Positions 8,345-15,600 of a stretch of DNA of 17,801 bases are shown one piece after another (within the stretch, counting starts at the first letter, position 1; each line of letters starts with the position of its first letter). The DNA comes from CAZOBJ01 sp964577825. GTDB taxonomy: Bacteria; Planctomycetota; SZUA-567; JAFGNG01. The notes under the pieces were generated by a model. It made no database searches, was not told where the DNA came from, and saw nothing but the letters and a program-made list of their open reading frames with translations. The translations under genes and the position numbers were made by a program. Location of the stretch: assembly GCA_964577825.1 (NCBI GenBank), contig CAZOBJ010000065.1:1-17801 (forward strand). Reading direction: 5' to 3'.

Positions 8345-8696
8345 CCAATTCCCCGGCAACACTGCGGTAGCTCTCATGCGCGCCTCGTTGGCGCTCACAC
8401 GTTGCGTCGCAAGGGATGGCCCTGCTCCCGTCAACTTTGCTCGTAGGCGGGCGCACGATACCGCGGCTGCCCTTCACGTTGCGTAACCTCCTCACTACCA
8501 GCAGCTTGCGGCCTTTCTCGCACTGCCCTAGAAAGCCTGCATCACGCGCACTCGCCCACGAGACACAAACTTTTTCCGTATGATTTCGTAGCATAACATA
8601 TCGCGGCCACCCCGCTAACTCGCCCCTCGTCCGAGGCTTGCCGATCAGCGCAGGTACCTGTCGGCAAGCAGCAGTTCAGCGCTTCGGTTTTTCGAG
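8345..8696. other. non-coding part of the tolC-dnaA intergenic region
   Basis: No convincing gene is seen in this stretch. It holds a 10-base direct repeat CACGTTGCGT (8398-8407 and 8475-8484), whose first copy overlaps the odd palindrome TTGCGTCGCAA (8402-8412). It also holds an AT-rich patch at 8561-8603 (28 of 43 bases A or T in otherwise GC-rich DNA) and a nested inverted repeat at 8636-8669. The setting directly upstream of dnaA makes it a candidate regulatory region or replication origin, but no consensus TTATCCACA box is present on either strand, so the origin reading is only a guess. Confidence 0.4.
8636..8669. repeat. nested inverted repeat upstream of the dnaA promoter
   Basis: GCTTGCCGA (8636-8644) and TCGGCAAGC (8661-8669) are perfect 9-base complements with a 16-base loop. 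The loop itself contains the perfect 10-base palindrome CAGGTACCTG (8651-8660), touching the right arm. The element ends 27 bases before the -35 box of the dnaA promoter. It could be an operator pair, a cruciform-forming site or a terminator-like hairpin, but no T-run follows directly. Confidence 0.6.
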
Positions 8697-8724
8697 TTGA
8701 TTCCCTGCCCGCGCAGAGTATAAA
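8697..8724 (+). promoter_or_regulatory. sigma-70-type promoter for dnaA
   Basis: TTGATT (8697-8702) and TATAAA (8719-8724) are 16 bases apart. Start would fall near 8731, giving a leader of about 126 bases before the TTG at 8857, long enough for regulation. A TTGTCCACG sequence (8857-8865), 7 of 9 to a DnaA box, lies at the start codon itself. Confidence 0.65.
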
Positions 8725-8844
8725 GACAATCAATCACGCTGCCGCGCCGGTCATGGGGAGGCAACTCAAAAAGCCGGACGCGGACGCGAACCTGAGCTCA
8801 CGACGACCATATCACACTATTGCGTGGCGGTCCACACATGGACC

Positions 8845-8859
8845 GGAGGGGGTCATTTG
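8845..8859 (+). promoter_or_regulatory. ribosome binding site and TTG start that fix the dnaA start
   Basis: GGAGGGGGT (8845-8853) precedes a TTG at 8857 by 3 bases counted from its end, and by about 7 from the GGAGG core. The longer reading from GTG 8824 would place this Shine-Dalgarno sequence inside the gene and adds 11 residues (MAVHTWTGGGH) unlike a DnaA N-terminus. Confidence 0.7.
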
Positions 8860-10236
8860 TCCACGCCAACCACTCAGGTGTGGCGCCAGGTGCTCGATCG
8901 CCTGCGGCAACGCGTCCCACCGGGAGCCTTCGTTACCTTCACCAAGTACACGAACCTCGAACACGTCAACGAGCAAGAGGCGGTCATCGGGGTGGGCAGC
9001 CCGTTCATTCGAGAGTGGCTGCGCGATCACTACATGGATGCCCTTGCGGCGTCGTTGACCGAGTGCCTGGGCGAAGCCCCCCAGGTTGCGTTCCGCATAT
9101 CCGCCGAGCCGTTCCGGCGTTTGCGCGAGAGCGAAGAGGCCGCTGATCTGCCGCCTCGAGCACCTTCTGCCCTGCCCCTGTCCTCGGCGCGGACCCCGTC
9201 CCAGAGCGCCAAGCCGGCGCTCCATCCGGACTTTCGCCTGGATCGCTTCCGGCCTGGACTGGCTAATCGCGTGCTCCACGCCGCATGCCGACGCGTCGCC
9301 GAGGCCCCGGGGGGCGAGTTCAACCCGCTGCTCGTGTACGGGCCCAGCGGTACGGGCAAGACGCACCTGTTGCAGGGCATCTGTCACGCCGCGCGCGAGG
9401 CAGGATGCACCACTGTGCGTTACCTCTCGGCCGAGGCTTTTGCCACCGGATTCGTGCGGGCGGTCGAGGAGAAGCGCCGCGCGGCGTACCGCCGCGCCTT
9501 CGAGCGCGTTGACCTGCTAGCTGTAGACGACATCCAGTTTCTGGCCACGGGCAACAAGGCGGCTACGCAGGACGCGTTCCTCCACATGTTCGACGATCTG
9601 CTCCATCGGAGCGCGCAGCTCGTTCTCGCCTCAGAGGTCGACCCCCGAGAGCTCAAGGGCCTGGCCCATCGCCTAGCCAAGCGATTCGTATGCGGGCTGT
9701 CGTTGCGCGTGGCGCCCCCCGACCAGAGCGCTCGAGAGGACATCGTACGGCTGGCCGCCGCGGAACGCGGTTTCGACCTGCCGGACGAAGCGGTGGCCCT
9801 GATCGCCGACCAGACCGCCGGATGCGCGCGAGAGCTCGGGGGCGTGCTCCACAGGCTCGCGGCGCTCGCCCGATTCGAGGGCCTCGCCATCACGCGGGAG
9901 GTGGTCGATCAGCTCCTCCCTCGCCCACCCGGCCCTGCGCTAGCGCGCCTGGCCGCACCAACCATGGAACAAATCGCCGACGCAGTGAGCGAGGCCTACG
10001 GCGTGCCCGTGGAGACGCTACGCGGATCAGGACGGCAAACCACGGCGCGCAACGCACGGGCCGCGGCCATGCTCATCGTGCGAGAGCTCACGCACGCCAG
10101 CCTCGCCCAGATCGGCCGGTTCTTCGGTGGCCGCAGCCACGCCACCGTGCACGCAGCACTGAAGAACGCGCGCAACATAGCCGCAACGGACGACGCGCTC
10201 AGGCGCCGCCTGGAGCTCATCCGTCGTAGTCTCTAG
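8857..10236 (+). CDS. dnaA: chromosomal replication initiator DnaA
   Basis: The AAA+ initiator that binds DnaA boxes at oriC and unwinds it. From the TTG start it has 459 residues. Domain I is about 1-82, a Pro/Ser-rich domain II linker about 83-121, the AAA+ domain about 122-355 and the DNA-binding domain IV about 366-459. Walker A is GPSGTGKT (162-169), where most DnaA proteins have a GxxGLGKT form; Walker B is LLAVDDIQFL (220-229). Box VII KRFVCGL (275-281) carries the Arg-finger region, and sensor II CARELGG (323-329) is present. The domain IV signature reads RELTHASLAQIG then FGGRSHATV (423-431). S427 and A429 replace the usual Asp and Ser/Thr of GGRDHSTV, positions that touch bases in the E. 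coli complex. dnaN and recF are not adjacent; a HIT gene follows after 48 bases. A DnaA paralogue is possible, since planctomycete-like genomes may carry more than one. Confidence 0.9.
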   Translation: MSTPTTQVWRQVLDRLRQRVPPGAFVTFTKYTNLEHVNEQEAVIGVGSPFIREWLRDHYMDALAASLTECLGEAPQVAFRISAEPFRRLRESEEAADLPPRAPSALPLSSARTPSQSAKPALHPDFRLDRFRPGLANRVLHAACRRVAEAPGGEFNPLLVYGPSGTGKTHLLQGICHAAREAGCTTVRYLSAEAFATGFVRAVEEKRRAAYRRAFERVDLLAVDDIQFLATGNKAATQDAFLHMFDDLLHRSAQLVLASEVDPRELKGLAHRLAKRFVCGLSLRVAPPDQSAREDIVRLAAAERGFDLPDEAVALIADQTAGCARELGGVLHRLAALARFEGLAITREVVDQLLPRPPGPALARLAAPTMEQIADAVSEAYGVPVETLRGSGRQTTARNARAAAMLIVRELTHASLAQIGRFFGGRSHATVHAALKNARNIAATDDALRRRLELIRRSL

Positions 10237-10259
10237 ACACGCGATCCGCTCGTCTAGAG
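10231..10259 (+). repeat. inverted repeat spanning the dnaA stop codon
   Basis: CTCTAGAC (10231-10238) and GTCTAGAG (10252-10259) are perfect 8-base complements around a 13-base loop, and each arm also contains the palindrome TCTAGA. The dnaA TAG (10234-10236) lies inside the left arm. There is no T-run, so it is not a classical intrinsic terminator; it could partly terminate, attenuate or stabilise the dnaA-HIT transcript. Confidence 0.5.
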
Positions 10260-10284
10260 GCGCCGGACACAAGGAGGCCGCGTC

Positions 10285-10638
10285 ATGGATAGGGACCCGG
10301 ACTGCCTGTTCTGCAAGATCGTGGCCGGCGAGATTCCGGCCGACAAGGTGTACGAGGACGAGGCCTGCGTCGCGTTCCGAGACATCAACCCACAGGCGCC
10401 CACCCACATCCTGGTGGTGCCCCGCGAGCATATTGCGCGCCTGGACGCTGTGCAGGAGAGTCACCGCGCGCTTCTGGGCCACTTGCTCGAACGCGTCGCC
10501 CACCTTGCACGCGAACAGGGCCTAGCCGACGAGGGGTTCCGCACAGTGGTCAACTGCGGCGCCAGCGCCGGGCAAGAGGTCTTCCACATTCACGTGCATC
10601 TCTTGGGCGGACGCACCTTCCGCTGGCCTCCGGGCTGA
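10285..10638 (+). CDS. HIT family protein, HinT type (purine nucleoside phosphoramidase)
   Basis: A 117-residue histidine-triad protein. HinT enzymes hydrolyse AMP-lysine and other adenosine phosphoramidates, including products of aminoacyl-adenylates, in the cytoplasm. The N-terminal CLFCKIVAGEIPADKVYED is the classic bacterial HinT opening with C7 and C10. H41 lies in PTHILVVPREH, and the triad is H101, H103 and H105 in FHIHVHLLGG; H103 is the expected nucleophile. The length is typical. Start ATG 10285 follows AAGGAGG (10271-10277) by 7 bases. It lies 48 bases after dnaA on the same strand with no separate promoter apparent, so it is probably read from the dnaA promoter. It converges with the phosphofructokinase gene 55 bases downstream; no clear terminator was seen between them. 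Confidence 0.94.
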   Translation: MDRDPDCLFCKIVAGEIPADKVYEDEACVAFRDINPQAPTHILVVPREHIARLDAVQESHRALLGHLLERVAHLAREQGLADEGFRTVVNCGASAGQEVFHIHVHLLGGRTFRWPPG

Positions 10639-10693
10639 CTCCGTACGCCACAGGGCCGCCAACGGGCCGGCAGCTCGGTTCGCAGCCGATTCG

Positions 10694-11926
10694 CTACGGG
10701 CTGGGCACGCGCTTGGACAGGTCGAGCCGACCGAACGGGCGCAATTCGCCGACGAGCGGCCGGCCCCATTGCAGAAACGCCTCGGTCACGTCGTTCCCGT
10801 CCCCGTTGATGAACTCTTTGGGCAAGAGCCGGGTCTTGCCGGCCACGCTCTTGAGGGGCACGAGCGCGCACTCGGTCCGATACGGGGCCTCGGACACCCG
10901 TCGGATCACGCACGAGCCGTCCACGTCGCCGGACAGCGCCTTGTCCGCCGCAAACCGCCCCAGGTCCAGGGCCTCCTGCCGGTCGACCGGACTCTGGTCC
11001 GGAAAGCTGCGCTGAATGTAGCCCAGCGTATCCCCACGGGCGCGCACCTTCTCGACTCCCTGCTCGGCGAAATGGGCCTTGATCCGCTCGATCAGCGCGT
11101 CCGCGAGCGCCCCGGTCCCGGAGAGCTGCACGTTCCCGTGGCTGTCCGCATCCAGCGCATCCCTGCTCAGCGCCTGCAGTACCGGCACCTTGTGCCGGTC
11201 TTCGATCCCCTCGCTCGCCGCGGCGATGCACCTGCCCAAGCGCTGGTAGGTCCCGTAGACGTCTCGACAGAACCGGTCCACGTCAAAGGGAACCTCGGGC
11301 ACGTACACGAGGTGCGGTCCTGCGCTCTCGATCGTGCGACCCAAGGCGCTCGCCGCGGTCAGAAACCCCGCGTGGCGGCCCATGCAGATGCCCAGGTAGA
11401 TGCCGCCGAACGCGCGGTTGTCCAGGTCCACGCCGCGGAACGCGTTGGCCACATATCGGGCCGCCGAGCCGTATCCCGGGGTATGGTCGTTTTCCACCAG
11501 GTCGCAGTCCACGGTCTTCGCGATGTGGAACATGCGCAGCTCGTAGTCCTCTTCAGCGGCCGCATCATTGATGATGTCCAGGGTCTCCGACGTGTCGTTG
11601 CCGCCGATCCCAAACACATACCGGATCCGATATTTCTGAAACACGTCCAGCATGGCCGCGCAGTCTTCGACCGTGGGGCGGTGACGCGTGGACAAGAGCT
11701 GCGTGGCCGGGGTGTGCGCGATCGCTTCGAGCGTCGCCTCGTCCTGCGCCTGCAGGTCCACAAAGGTCTCGCCCAAAATGCCGTCGATCCCGTTGAGCGC
11801 ACCGTACACGCCGCTCACCTGCGAGGAATCGCGCAGGACCTGCACGACCCCGACCCACGACGCGTTGATGACGGCCGTCGGGCCGCCCTGGGTGAACACG
11901 ACTGCATTGCCGCTGAGGCTTGCCAT
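10694..11926 (-). CDS. pfp: pyrophosphate-type fructose-6-phosphate 1-phosphotransferase (PFP)
   Basis: A 410-residue member of the phosphofructokinase A superfamily. It reversibly phosphorylates fructose 6-phosphate, here probably with PPi, serving both glycolysis and gluconeogenesis in the cytoplasm. Visible are FTQGGPTAVINAS (11-23), GIGGNDTSETLDI (106-118), AKTVDCDL (136-143) with catalytic D140, HTPGYGSAA (148-156), the substrate-binding MGR (182-184) and PEVPF (210-214). D111 stands where ATP-dependent enzymes have Gly104, and K137 matches the Lys at position 124; both mark PPi use. N110 replaces the Asp of the more usual GGDD. Start ATG 11926 is preferred to an in-frame ATG at 11974 because AAGGA lies about 7 bases upstream of it and the family fold begins there. 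It is a single-gene unit, divergent from the ybgC operon. Confidence 0.92.
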   Translation of the reverse strand: MASLSGNAVVFTQGGPTAVINASWVGVVQVLRDSSQVSGVYGALNGIDGILGETFVDLQAQDEATLEAIAHTPATQLLSTRHRPTVEDCAAMLDVFQKYRIRYVFGIGGNDTSETLDIINDAAAEEDYELRMFHIAKTVDCDLVENDHTPGYGSAARYVANAFRGVDLDNRAFGGIYLGICMGRHAGFLTAASALGRTIESAGPHLVYVPEVPFDVDRFCRDVYGTYQRLGRCIAAASEGIEDRHKVPVLQALSRDALDADSHGNVQLSGTGALADALIERIKAHFAEQGVEKVRARGDTLGYIQRSFPDQSPVDRQEALDLGRFAADKALSGDVDGSCVIRRVSEAPYRTECALVPLKSVAGKTRLLPKEFINGDGNDVTEAFLQWGRPLVGELRPFGRLDLSKRVPSP

Positions 11927-11979
11927 GCTTCGTTCCTTCCGTTTCTGATGTCTGGGATGCTGTTCCGGCCACAAAGCCG

Positions 11980-12009
11980 CTTATACTCGAACCCCCAGGG
12001 GCCTGTCAA
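11980..12009 (-). promoter_or_regulatory. sigma-70-type promoter for pfp
   Basis: On the minus strand a perfect TTGACA (12009-12004) and TATAAG (11985-11980) are 18 bases apart; reading GTATAA as the -10 gives 17. The start would be near 11973, with a leader of about 47 bases. This is the best promoter match in the window. Confidence 0.72.
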
Positions 12010-12076
12010 CGTTTCGCACGAAAACACCTGTTCCACCGCAGCGCATGTAAGCCGAGCACGCAGGCGGCCTTGAGCC

Positions 12077-12105
12077 TTGACCATGGTCCCCTCTCCGGCT
12101 ACCAT
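12077..12105 (+). promoter_or_regulatory. sigma-70-type promoter for the ybgC-lpxK-queE operon
   Basis: TTGACC (12077-12082) and TACCAT (12100-12105) are 17 bases apart in the 226-base divergent region between pfp and the thioesterase gene. The start would be near 12112, with a leader of about 41 bases. The -10 is less perfect than the -35. Confidence 0.5.
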
Positions 12106-12152
12106 CCTGGAACAGAGGGTGTATCGGCCGTAGAGTCGAGTTGGAGCACTGT

Positions 12153-12608
12153 ATGGGTAACCCGAAGCCTCTTGCTCCCCCCGCGCCGGGCGGCCGAGGC
12201 GTGCATGTGATGCGCTACCGGACCGCGTACGCGGAGACGGACCAGATGGGCCGCATCTATTACGGCCATTTCGTGATCTGGCTCGAACGTGCACGCACCG
12301 AACTCCTCCGCGACCTGGGCATCCGCTACCGCGACCTCGAGTCCACAGGCCTCTTTCTCCCGGTGCGCAGCCTCGAGGTCCGCTATCGCCGTGCCCCCGG
12401 ATATGACGAGATTCTCACCTTCGCCACGATCGTGGACCGAGCGCGTCGCGCGAGCGCCGCGTTCGTTACGGCCTTCTATGCGGAGGACGGCGCGTTGCTC
12501 GCCGAGGGTCGGGCGGAAGTGGCCGCCGTCGACCGGAATGGCGCACCCGTAGCAATTCCGGACCGGATACGCCGCAAACTGACCGAGGCCGCTTCTTCGT
12601 CGGTGTGA
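12153..12608 (+). CDS. ybgC: YbgC/4HBT-family acyl-CoA thioesterase
   Basis: A 151-residue hotdog-fold thioesterase that probably hydrolyses acyl-CoA or acyl-ACP in the cytoplasm. The active-site segment YAETDQMGRIYYGHF (26-40) carries the family Asp at D30, followed by the helix WLERARTELLRDLGI (43-57). RSLEVRYRRAPGYDE matches the central strands. An 18-residue Pro/Gly-rich N-terminal tail precedes the fold. Start ATG 12153 has GGAG at 12143-12146, 6 bases upstream; the longer reading would start at a TTG that overlaps this Shine-Dalgarno sequence. It heads an operon: its TGA is the end of a GTGA overlap with a possible start of the next gene. In Proteobacteria ybgC heads the tol-pal operon. 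A 4-hydroxybenzoyl-CoA thioesterase role cannot be excluded. Confidence 0.9.
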   Translation: MGNPKPLAPPAPGGRGVHVMRYRTAYAETDQMGRIYYGHFVIWLERARTELLRDLGIRYRDLESTGLFLPVRSLEVRYRRAPGYDEILTFATIVDRARRASAAFVTAFYAEDGALLAEGRAEVAAVDRNGAPVAIPDRIRRKLTEAASSSV

Positions 12609-12637
12609 CAGCTTTCTTGCCAGGACGGAGTCTTCGC

Positions 12638-15600
12638 GTGCGCTGCACTTGTCTGTTCCTCGCAATCATGCTTGGGTGTGCCTTGTTCGCCTCCGCGGCC
12701 CAAGCGGCCGAATCCGCGATCGACGTGCGCGCGGAACTGGCCGCAGGCCGCACCTTGTTCAATACCCACGATTATCCGCAAGCCGCGCAGCGGTTCGGCA
12801 CGGTCATCGAGGCACTGGCGAGCAGGCCGGCCGCTTCCGCTCGCGAGGAGGCCATGCTCCTTCGAGCGCGGTGTCTTGTGGCTATGGCCTGGAGCGAGGG
12901 CACCGAGGCCGCGGGCCGCGCCCAGCTCGTGCACGAGGCCCTTACTCTACTCAGGCGAGCTCTGGAACAAGTCCCCGCGCAAGAGACCACGCACCGCCCC
13001 GCCCTCCACTACTGGGCCGGCAGAGCGCTCGCATATGTGGCCGATGAACTGCGCCTTGGCGCAGAGGTCCGTGCGGCTTACCGGCCTTTGCTCCAACAGT
13101 ATCGCGTCCCGGCCACGCGGGCGCTTGAGCGCCAAGGGCGCGAGCCCGGAGACATCGGCCCCGATGTGTACGCTGCGCTCGACGAGCTGCTGGTCCTGCG
13201 CGACGCGGTCGACCACCTCCATCGCGCCGCGTCCGAAACCGAGCGAGGCGCGCTGAACTACGACGCCAGGCTCTACCGCGCCCTGGCCTTGGGCGAGATC
13301 GCCCGATCCCTGCACGCTCGTGCCGCCTGGGAAGAGGCTGTCGAGACCTTCCCGGGCCTGCTGGCTTCGCTCACCGACGCGATCGAGGCCCCTATGGAGA
13401 AGGTGACCAGTGACGCGGCCTATCGCGCGGCCATCTCCGAGCTCACCGAGGTGGCACGCAGCTACACCCCGGGTACCGGGCGCCCCTCCGGGGGCAACCG
13501 ACCGATTCCGGAGGTCGTGCTGACCGAATACCACCGAGAACGAGGCCACTACGAATTAGCGCGCCGAGAGGCCGACCTGTTCGCGCGCCTGTACCCCCAG
13601 TCTCGTGCCATGGCTCGAGTGCGGCTGTGGAAGGCGGACAGCCTGTACTATTCCGGTCGGCTGGAGGAGGCCGTCTCCGAATACATGGCCATGCTCGACG
13701 ACCCGCTCGCCCGCCCCCGCCATCGCTTGGACGCGCTTCTGGGGACGGGATGGTGCCACGCCCGATTGGCGGCCACCCTGGGCGCTGATCGGCGCCGTGC
13801 GCACCTCACCGGCGCGGCGCAGGCGTTCGATCAGGCGGAGGACCTGTTCCAGGACCTTGCCCCCAACGACAATCGACGCCTACCCGCCCTGTACAAGCTC
13901 GCGGAGACCCGCGTCGCCCTGGGAGAGGAGCGCCAAGCGCTCGACCTCCTCGACCGGCTCAGCACGCTGGTCCAGGAAGGTCTGACGCATGGTGCGCTGT
14001 CTCAAGAATCGGCCGATGCCTACCGCCTGCGCCACAGCTCTCTGGCGGGAGCCGCGGCCGAGCACTTGGGCCGACCGGACCTGGCTCGCACGCAGTTCCT
14101 CTCCGTCCAGGCGCTTGCCGCCCAGCAGGATCGCCCGGCCGAGCTGCTGGAAGCGGTCGAGTCCCTGGCGCGCATCGAAATGCAGCGCGGCCGTCCGGAC
14201 CTCGCTGCCCTGCGTTATGATGCCGCAGTTGCGCTCGCCGACCCGGATGCCAGCCCTGTGGAGCATGCCCGCGCGCGTCTCGGGTCGGCGACCGCCCGGC
14301 TCGCCCTGGCTCAAGCTCTAGTCGAGGACGAATCCCCAGACTCGGACGCGCGGCCCTGCGCGGCCGCCGCGCTGCTCCTGGCGACCGCGCATCCACCGGA
14401 TGCCGTTTCGGACCTTGTCGGGGATCTGGCCTTGGAGCAACGCGTCGCCCGTCTTCGCGAGTCGCGCCCCGACGAGCTTCTCGCCGGTGTGATCGAGAGG
14501 CTGGACCGGTTGCTGGACCAGCAGGCCGCTCGCCTGCGCGTAGACGGGCTGTACTATCATCAGGGCGCCGCCTACGCTGCCCTTGGCCGATACGACGCCC
14601 GGCAGCTGCTCTCGGACGGTCCACTCGGAGAGGATGCCTGCCGCGCGGTCCTGGACCGATTCGACCGGGCGATTGCTGACGACGGCGCCTTCATGATGTC
14701 CCTGAAGGTGAACCCGCGCGGGGCCTTCGCCGCCCGGGCCATGTACGGCATGGGCCGCGCGCTCGCGGACGCAGGCGAGTTCACGCGCAACGCGTCGGAC
14801 CGGTTCCAGACCCAGCGCGAGCAGAGCCTGGCGGACCTATATCGTCACCAGGCCCAAGAGTACCTGGCCGGCGCAGTGGAGCCCCTGCAGCGCTGCGCGC
14901 GTACCGCGTCAGGCGACGAGCTTGCCGTCCAGGCTCACGAGCTTCTGGGAAGGGTCTTCATCCTGCTCGACCGCTACGGGCCGGCGGAGAACGTGTACCG
15001 AGCGCTCCACGCCGACCCTGCGGTCGCCACGGAGCGACGCGAGTCGGTGGCCCTGGAACTGGCCGACCTGCTCGTTCGTCGCAGGCAGCCGGAAGAAGCG
15101 CTTGCCCTGCTCGAAACCTATCTCACTCGCACCCGCGAGGCGGTGCTCGCCACTGGAGAGATCCTCGAAGACCTCGGCCGACTCGAACGCGCGCACACGG
15201 TGTATAGCATGACACGCGACCTGCCGTCTCCCACGACGAGCGAGGAACGCGCGCGCCACGCGCAGGCCCTATACCGGGCACAGGCCACGGCGTTGACGCT
15301 GGCTCGTGGTCCGCACCCGTTGCCGAGCGTCTCTGCCCAAGACGCGATTGACGGCCTGCGCTCCGTCGCTGAAACGTATCCGCGCACCCTCGCCGGAGCC
15401 CAGGCCCTGGGCACGCTCGGCCGGTACGCCCTGGACCAGGGCGAGTACGAGCGCGCCCTGTACATCGCCCAGGACGGTCGCGCCCGATTCGAGAACCTGC
15501 TCGACGAGGTCGCACCCGGCGCAGTCGACGAGCCACTCCTGGCCGCCAGCCGCCACGCGATGCTAAACCTCGCGGGCGAAATCCTGCGCGGCCAGGCTTC

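Noticed and set aside
8319..8733. Two short minus-strand ORFs (8319-8594 and 8542-8733) in the tolC-dnaA spacer
   Set aside because: They overlap each other, have no clear ribosome site, no recognisable motif and cover the promoter and inverted repeat.
8270..8860. Classical DnaA boxes (TTATCCACA or complement)
   Set aside because: None found by eye; the best match is 7 of 9 at the dnaA start codon, too weak alone to call an origin.
8753..9058. 101-codon ORF starting at ATG 8753 before dnaA
   Set aside because: No ribosome binding site, and most of it overlaps dnaA in another frame.
10639..10693. Bidirectional terminator between the HIT gene and pfp
   Set aside because: GC-rich dyads are visible but short and have no T-run on either strand.
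10769..12073. 434-codon plus-strand ORF opposite pfp
   Set aside because: It is antisense to a well-supported phosphofructokinase gene; such long shadows are common in GC-rich DNA, and the translation has no recognisable domain.
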